A stretch of 64,000 bases of DNA from Pseudomicrostroma phylloplanum (Eukaryota; Basidiomycota; Exobasidiomycetes; Microstromatales). The stretch's first letter is position 1, and each line of letters starts with the position of its first letter. Location of the stretch: NCBI GenBank assembly GCA_039545275.1, contig BCHS01000017.1:310001-374000 (forward strand), written 5' to 3'. Below the pieces are notes generated by a model, which was not told where the DNA came from, made no database searches, and saw only the letters and a list, made by a program, of their open reading frames with translations. The position numbers and the translations under genes are program-made. Positions 58,315 to 64,000 of the stretch are shown here, piece after piece.

Positions 58315-60330
58315 TTATCGGCGGCTCATACCGTGGTCTGGGAAGACGAGTCCTGGGAAGAGCTGAGTGTCGTCGCGCAGCATCTTGTCGACCTCCTCGT
58401 CCCATTGCTTCTGCATCAAGTCGAAAGCTTGGTAATGGTATGCCTTCTGTGCGAGAAAGTCAGGGGCGCGATACGTCCAATGGTCGTTGTCGACGTGCTC
58501 TTGCATCGTGCGTAGTTCCAGACGACGATCGTGTCGCAATCCACCGTGATGATCGTTGAAGTAGACAAAGTTGGTGGTGTCTGCAGCGACTCGAACGCGG
58601 CGTTGTCTCAGTATTTCCGAGTCACCGTTACGCATTGTTGGAATCTTGAGCAGCTCTTTCAGAGCAGATACAACACTAGCAAGATTACTATTGTGTCAGC
58701 GGTCGGACTCCACGTCAGCAGGTCTTGAGAGTGTTTGCAGTACTCACTTCAAAGGCTCAGCTTCCTTGTTCCAGCCTGGAGGGGCCCAAAAATTCCATCT
58801 GATCGTCTTCAGCTTGGGCAAGAGTATGACAAGCTCTCCGACCTCCGAAGAGGACAAACTATCATCTGCAGACACGGCAGGGTGAGAGAGTAGTCAGTGG
58901 GCTGACCATCAACAACCGTAACGACTATGATGCAAGATGCTCACTTTGAACATGGAGAGTCTTCACACTCGACAATGGTGGTTGATCGACTGCTAGAGGG
59001 CGGCTGGACGGCGGTGCCATTGGTCCTATCGAGAGCAATTCGAGGCTACCTTGCGGACCGGCAGGCAGACTCCCAGAAAGCACAGCTCGCACGTAGCCTG
59101 TCAGTGCAAGACCCCGCAATTCGGGCAATCTGAACAGTATGATCCTGGAGGCTTCGAGGAGGTCAAAAATTCTTGTCTCTAGCAGTCCAGTAGGCGATGA
59201 TTGCGATCGAAGCTGGTCGATCGAATCCAATGTGAAGAATTCGGCGACATCAACGTATTTCTTCCAGAGCTCTGGCGAAAGGTCGAACTGGTATCCTTCG
59301 ACGTGTCCTTCGGCTCCTTCTGTGAATTTACCAACCCTGGAGCGCTTGTAGAGCATCGGATGATCAAACAGATCAGAGGCACCACGAGCTAGGCTCACGT
59401 CGTTACCACGAGCAGCCGAGATCCAAAGCTGTGGGTCAGGCCAAGGCCCTGTGCCAGTTGCGCCACCGACAAGTTCGGCCACCTCCGACTCATCGCCGGA
59501 ATTGAGAGATGCGTCTTGACGCTTGCGCCACTCTTGCAGGTAATCGTCGAGCATACGCTGGACCTGGAAAGCCTTGAGACGCCATTCCTCTTCTTCGTAG
59601 TAGCAATTGCGCCTTCTGTAGGAGGATGAGCATCTGCTGCAACGGTTGGGACCCTGCATGGCAGCACCCATGAGCCGCCAAGCGCCTCTAATCACCTTGG
59701 CTACAGCGGCTTCAGCCGATCGGTCCGCACTGCAGTGTTCCGTATCCTGGCGTAATTTGGGACTTGGCCACCATTGTCCGGCTGCTACACCTCTGGGAAG
59801 CTTATCGGGATCCGTGAGCGACGATCTCATTGCAGTTCTATCGTTGTCAAGAGGCCACCAGAATGGCGACAGAAGGGTATCGGCATTCGGAACTATCCAG
59901 AGAGTCTTGGTCATTTTGGCCAACGGGGCTTCTTCACAATGGTGCGAGCAAATAAGATGACCTGAGAAGGTTTTGCTAGCGTTACGCATGTGTAGAGAAG
60001 TGGGAGAGCATATTGATACAGCTGCTTTGAGACGCGGGCGATGCGAGCTGCAGCCCTCGTGTCGACTTGATGGGCTGGAGCAGAGGCGCTGACACCACAA
60101 GCCAGCGGAATGATGACCTCGAGGAGCTCTAGTGGCAAACGAAGGGCTTGTTGGGCGCTGCTGTCGCTGTCATTTGCAGAGCCCAGTGCAGCCTCAGAGG
60201 AGTCGAGGAGCCGCTCCGTAGAGGTGCTATCAGTGTGGTGAAGTTTGTCATTGATGTCGTCCGGTCCTCGTGGGAGCATTCTCCAGCCTTTGCCACTGTC
60301 TGGCGCAGTCTGACGAGAAGTCGGCATCAT
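58315..60330 (-). pseudogene. F-box-like array copy C, broken by one frameshift
   Basis: Exons by homology to copy B are about 58945-60330, 58748-58865 and 58315-58687, with introns of 79 and 60 bases in the same phases 1 and 2. The start MMPTSRQTAPDSGKGWRML and F-box-like motif LPLELLEVIIPLACG are intact. The frame then breaks near 59928-59935. It reads ARTIVKKPRWPK-stop, while the next frame picks up at once with LAKMTKTLWIVPNADTLL, where copy B has RRPKLAKLAKTLWIG. One base fewer than expected explains it. The rest is open to the true stop and keeps FDHPMLYKRS, LRGLALTGYVRAVL, LKTIRWNFWAPPGW and FDLMQKQWDEEVDKMLRDD. It could be a recent pseudogene or a sequencing or assembly error. Confidence 0.7.
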
Positions 60331-60808
60331 GTGAGGTGATGTGGTGCGGATAGAAGGGATACGAGGACGAGAGGATGAGCAGATGCATGTGGGGATGAGA
60401 ACGGGAAAAGGGAGGGTGAGCAGCACTTCTTCAGCAAAAGGCTCATTTGCTGAGCAGATCACATCCTGAGCCGCGTTCGTGCCTGAACAGTCGAGGCAGC
60501 AACGCCGCGGAGAAACAGACAGCGCTTTGCATTACCGCAGTGACCAACAGCCGCTTCCGTTTCCGCTTCGGAGAGGTCTGTGTCGCTGACTCCATGTTTC
60601 AGCTACGCTGTGGCAGGCAGTGAGCATCGACACTGTTTCGGAATTGGAACGACGGAACCTGTTTGTATTGATTGAATGCATAAAGGCGTTGCCTTCATCA
60701 CAGCGGCAGAGGGTCAAGGCACGACAATGAGTGACAGGCGAAGAGCGTGGAGGATCTAAAGAGCAGATTGAGTCTGGAAGACACCTTCCCCCAGGCGACG
60801 CGAGAGGC
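60331..60808. other. Gap between copies C and D
   Basis: 478 bases with the promoter of copy C, including the segment near 60491-60577 that is also found upstream of copy B, and the 3' flank of copy D. No gene seen. Confidence 0.5.
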
Positions 60809-62814
60809 TCAGGGGCTTTCGGACACCTTTCCCGTGAAGATATGTGCTCGGGAAAGTTGCAAGTCGTCGCGCAGAACCTCGACGATCTCTTCGTTCCATC
60901 GTTTCTGCATCAGCTTGAATACCTGAGGTTCGTATTCTGGATCTCCTAGAAAGCCCAGAGTATCCTGAACCCCTTCACACTGGCTCAACTCTTCCGGTAT
61001 TTTGCACAGTCGCAATCGAGGGTCGTCTCCCAGACCACCGTGATTTGCGTTGAAATAGGCGACGTTGGCGGCAGATGCGAATACTACGAGGCAGAGCCCG
61101 TCGATTACTTCGAGCAGCGACTCTATTGTGGCAACGATACTGAAGAGATAATCCAGTGTCAGCAACCGCATCAATGCATGAATGTCTCCATTTGCTCACT
61201 TCCAAAAGTCTAAGAAACTTCTGTGTGGCAGTGCCAAGAAGTGGCATCTGACTACTCTAAGTGGGTGCAGGCATCTGCAATATTTTCAATCGCAGAATCC
61301 TCAAGATCGTACCCTAAGAAGGTATATGTCGTCGACGTGTGAGCATGCTGCTGCTGCTGATCACCTTTCTGGCCTATCGCACCATCATCAGTACCTACCG
61401 TGAACGTGCAAGATTCGCACCTGTGACAGGTGATGCTGATCCTCTGGAATGTCCCAATGGTAGAGTCTTGGCGAGGGACCAATCGACAACAATTGAAGGT
61501 CAACCTGACCAGCGATGTTAAGCGTGTGAGAAAGAGCAGCTCGTGCGTAGCCCGTCAGTGCAAGAGCCCTCAATCGTGGCGAGTGAATGAGTATCGTCTC
61601 GAAGACTTTGATGAGGGTCTTGATCGGCGCGTTGAAGACTGGTACGTCCGGCAACAGCCAGCGGATGCCCCTGCCCCTCCCTGAGATTCCAGGTAAGTTG
61701 CGCAGATTAGACGACAACAGGAATGTGCAGACGTCTCCGTCCTCTTCGTAGCCATAGTACTTGCCACATTCGGTAGCTTCGTAGAGCACAGGATGGTCAA
61801 AACAATCACTGCGGTCTTCATCTACCCTGAGTCCGTCCCGTAATTTGAGATTGTTGCGCCGATCAAGCAAGACCCAAAGGAAAGGATCGGGCAACTCATG
61901 AAAGGCTCATGGCCGAGTAGGCTGCGAATGACTTCAATGCCTCCTTGAGCAGGCTGGGATCCGAGTACTTCATCTTGACGCTGCCGCCAAGCTCTCAGGT
62001 AATCATCAAGCACGCGCTGAACCGCGAAAGCCTTGAGACGCCACTCGGACTTGTGGGGACATATTCCATACCCATGTAGCTTTGGGTCGGTGCTGCAGCA
62101 TCCGGGACCTTCCATTGCTACACCCAGACGCAGCCATGCCCAATCGAGCAAGTCTGCTACTGCAGCAACTCCGGCACAATGTTGACGATCGCAATGGCGT
62201 AGCTGCTTGTACCATACTCCGGCTGGCCACCATGTTCCGACAGCGACACCTCGTGGAAGCTTATCGAGATCTATCAACGATGACCTCATTGCAGACCTGC
62301 TGACGTTCAAGGGCCACCAGAATGGTGATAGAAGAGTGTCGGGATTGGGACCCATCCAGAGAGTTTTCGTCATTTCCGCTAGGTCCGGCGCCTTCGCAAT
62401 GGTGCGAGCATATAAAATGAGTCGAGAAGGTCTCGCCAAAGTCACGCACGTGTAGAGCAAGGGGAGGGCAAAACGATACCAGTGCCTTGAGACCAGAGCC
62501 ACAGCAGCTGTTGTTCCTACGTCCACGCAAGGGGCAAAAGCAGAGTTCTCCGGTAGGCCGCAAGCAAAGGCGATGATGACTTCGATTACCTCGAGTGGCA
62601 GATGAGGTGTCCATTGAACAAAGGCCTTCCTGTGATCCGCTGGGTGCGCCGCGGGCTCCCAAAGCGCCGTCAGCAGCTCCACAGCTGCTGCATCGTCGCA
62701 CTCAAGTCTCATATCCTCGTAATCCGCCTCACGAGGGAGCAGCATCCATCCTTCCCCCCGGTCCGGTGCACTCTGATCCCAATCGAGCGCCATACGATGC
62801 TCGAGTAGTACCAT
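60809..62814 (-). pseudogene. F-box-like array copy D, broken by two frameshifts
   Basis: Exons by homology are about 61399-62814 (or from ATG 62793), 61200-61313 and 60809-61139, with introns of 85 (phase 1) and 60 bases (phase 2). The F-box-like motif LPLEVIEVIIAFACG and blocks LLYTCVTLARPSRLILYART and LWMGPNPDTLLSPFWW are intact. Break 1 is near 61890-61905: the frame ends in an unconserved tail, and the next frame continues LPDPFLWVLLDRRNN and CFDHPVLYE. Break 2 is near 61272 in exon 2: THLE-stop, with LRVVRCHFLALP continuing in the next frame where copy C has LKTIRWNFWAPP. Each fits the loss of one base, and exon 2 is 114 bases where 115 keeps the phases. Exon 3 is intact. A 74-base intron could instead explain break 1 but has weak signals. 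Confidence 0.7.
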
Positions 62815-63750
62815 GCGGCGATAGGGCAAGTCTCGAAGAACCAGATGGCGAGGCTGCAAATGGATGAGGTCGAAAGGCCCTTCAAGAGATCTGATGGGTA
62901 TCAATGTAGGCAGTAGAACCGCCTAACGATATCCACCATGCTTTGTTCTAGTATGTTTCGAAATCACATTCCGAGCCTCATTGTGGCATTAAGTCCAGCA
63001 ACAAAGCTTGCGCCCCCGCAACAATCCCAATCCGTCGACCCTCTCAGGCACGAGCCTCGCACTAGGAGTCGTCGAGTCGTCTTGTTCCTGAATCGCAGCC
63101 GCAACAAGAAGCGTGTGATGTGGCCCTGAACGAGGGAGTTCACCTCTCTTGCTACTAGACCACTACGTCACCACCACTCACGATCCGCACCTCCTCCTCT
63201 CGGCGCATTCTCCGGCTCGACCTCTGCAGCGAGACGCTGTTCCTGAGCACTTCACCGACGACTTTGCGAATCGGAGCAGACCGGAGTGGAGGGGAATCGG
63301 AGGAGATCGCGAACGCAATCGCAATCGTGGTAAGGCTGAGTGAGAGCAATGCGAGCACGTCACGAAGCATGGGGCGAACTCTCCAGCCTGAGACGATGGT
63401 CCTGCCATCGAACGAATTCGGCAACCTCCTCATCGCGTGCAGTTGGTCACTTGCAAGTATTCGGAGCGATGAAGCAACGAGAAAGCCTCAGTCGTAATGG
63501 TTTCATCGGTCCCAATGGTTACATGAGTTGTACTGTGGTATATTGTGATTTCTGAAGAATTGAGGAACAGGCTACTTGGCCGTGTGACTACTGCTTCTCA
63601 CCAGCGAGAGAGTCGGGACCACACTTCTGGGTATTGTAAAGGGAGGGAAATCAGGACTGAAAAATGGTACACCTTGCCATCGCTCTTGCCTGACTCTCGA
63701 CGAGCGAGCGCTTCTTCTGATGATCTGCTCCAGCCAGTCTCAGACTGACC
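62815..63750. other. Gap between copies D and E
   Basis: 936 bases. The frame of copy D stays open upstream to about 62927 (SLEGPFDLIHLQPRHL), either leader or an unseen 5' exon. A 92-codon minus-strand open frame at 63155-63433, with ATG and one hydrophobic stretch (LALLSLSLTTIAIAFAI), could be a small membrane protein but has no other support. Nothing else was seen. Confidence 0.4.
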
Positions 63751-64000
63751 TCATCGAGGTGGGGAGGCTCGGATGCTCTCCTCCCATCTTGCTTGCACCA
63801 TCTCGAACGCCAGGACACGCGCAGAGTAGCTGTTGGGGTCGGGCTTCTCCGGCCCCGGGCGCCAAGCTCGGGCTCCATCGTCGCCGTCGATGTTGAGTGT
63901 GGCAATTCCGTCGAGTTCCGCGCCGAGCCTGTCTGCCTGTGCATGATACACTGATTCCATTGTCAATCGAGGATGATTGAGAAGAAGTGGATGAGCTCGC
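63751..64000 (-). CDS. F-box-like array copy E, 3' end only
   Basis: The minus-strand frame runs off the right edge and ends at 63751. The visible end VLAFEMVQARWEESIRASPP matches the last-exon end of copy A (LEAIQARWEEETLALPSS) and of copies B-D (LMQKQWxEE), with the same spacing to the stop. It is therefore read as the last exon of a fifth copy in the same orientation. Upstream residues (LNHPRLTMESVYHAQ) may be exon or intron; an exon border cannot be fixed. The closest relative is copy A by this short stretch. Confidence 0.5.
   Translation of the reverse strand, partial: RAHPLLLNHPRLTMESVYHAQADRLGAELDGIATLNIDGDDGARAWRPGPEKPDPNSYSARVLAFEMVQARWEESIRASPPR

Noticed and set aside
61891..61966. 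A 74-base intron in array copy D as the reason for the first frame change
   Set aside because: The donor GTACTC and acceptor CATGAG are weak, and copies B and C have coding sequence at the same place, so a single-base loss is simpler.
63155..63433. 92-codon minus-strand open frame with one hydrophobic stretch
   Set aside because: Has an ATG but no homologous feature in the other array gaps and no domain; kept only as a note in the gap entry.

Overview
The window is nuclear DNA from a fungus, most likely a basidiomycete and possibly one of the Ustilaginomycotina. The grounds are dense protein genes on both strands, many short introns (60 to about 330 bases) with GTGAGT or GTAAGT donors, GC-rich third codon positions, and a set of eukaryotic housekeeping genes. 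The placement below phylum is inference. No bacterial operons, CRISPR arrays, rRNA or recognisable tRNA genes were seen. All exon borders were read by eye from splice signals, reading frame and family conservation.

Left part (1-24200): the 3' part of an ATR/Mec1/Rad3 checkpoint kinase, cut by the left edge; the chromatin remodeller CHD1 (four exons, one only 21 bases); a PRA1-family membrane protein; a divergent pair of small-subunit ribosomal protein genes, RPS2 and RPS23; POP5, a subunit of RNase P/MRP that appears only when a 15-base first exon is spliced on; dihydroxyacetone kinase; and a short-chain dehydrogenase.

Middle part (24600-52200): a DHX9-like RNA helicase with a glycine-rich tail; a gene of unknown role with a PD-(D/E)XK nuclease-like motif; SEM1/DSS1 (proteasome lid); a mitochondrial GGQ release-factor-like protein; a securin-like protein; Ku70; UTP13 (SSU processome); ATP sulfurylase; a vacuolar-type Ca2+-ATPase; and a secreted GPI-anchor-type glycoprotein. 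Many neighbours are divergent pairs sharing short promoter regions (RPS2/RPS23, POP5/DAK, DHX9-like/nuclease-like, securin/Ku70, UTP13/MET3).

Right part (52950-64000): a head-to-tail array of five paralogous F-box-like genes, all on the minus strand. They share a three-exon structure with the same intron phases. The two leftmost read intact, the third carries one frameshift, the fourth two, and the fifth runs off the right edge. Flanking DNA is also duplicated. This array is the most unusual part of the window: a lineage-specific, expanding and decaying family next to a conserved housekeeping region.
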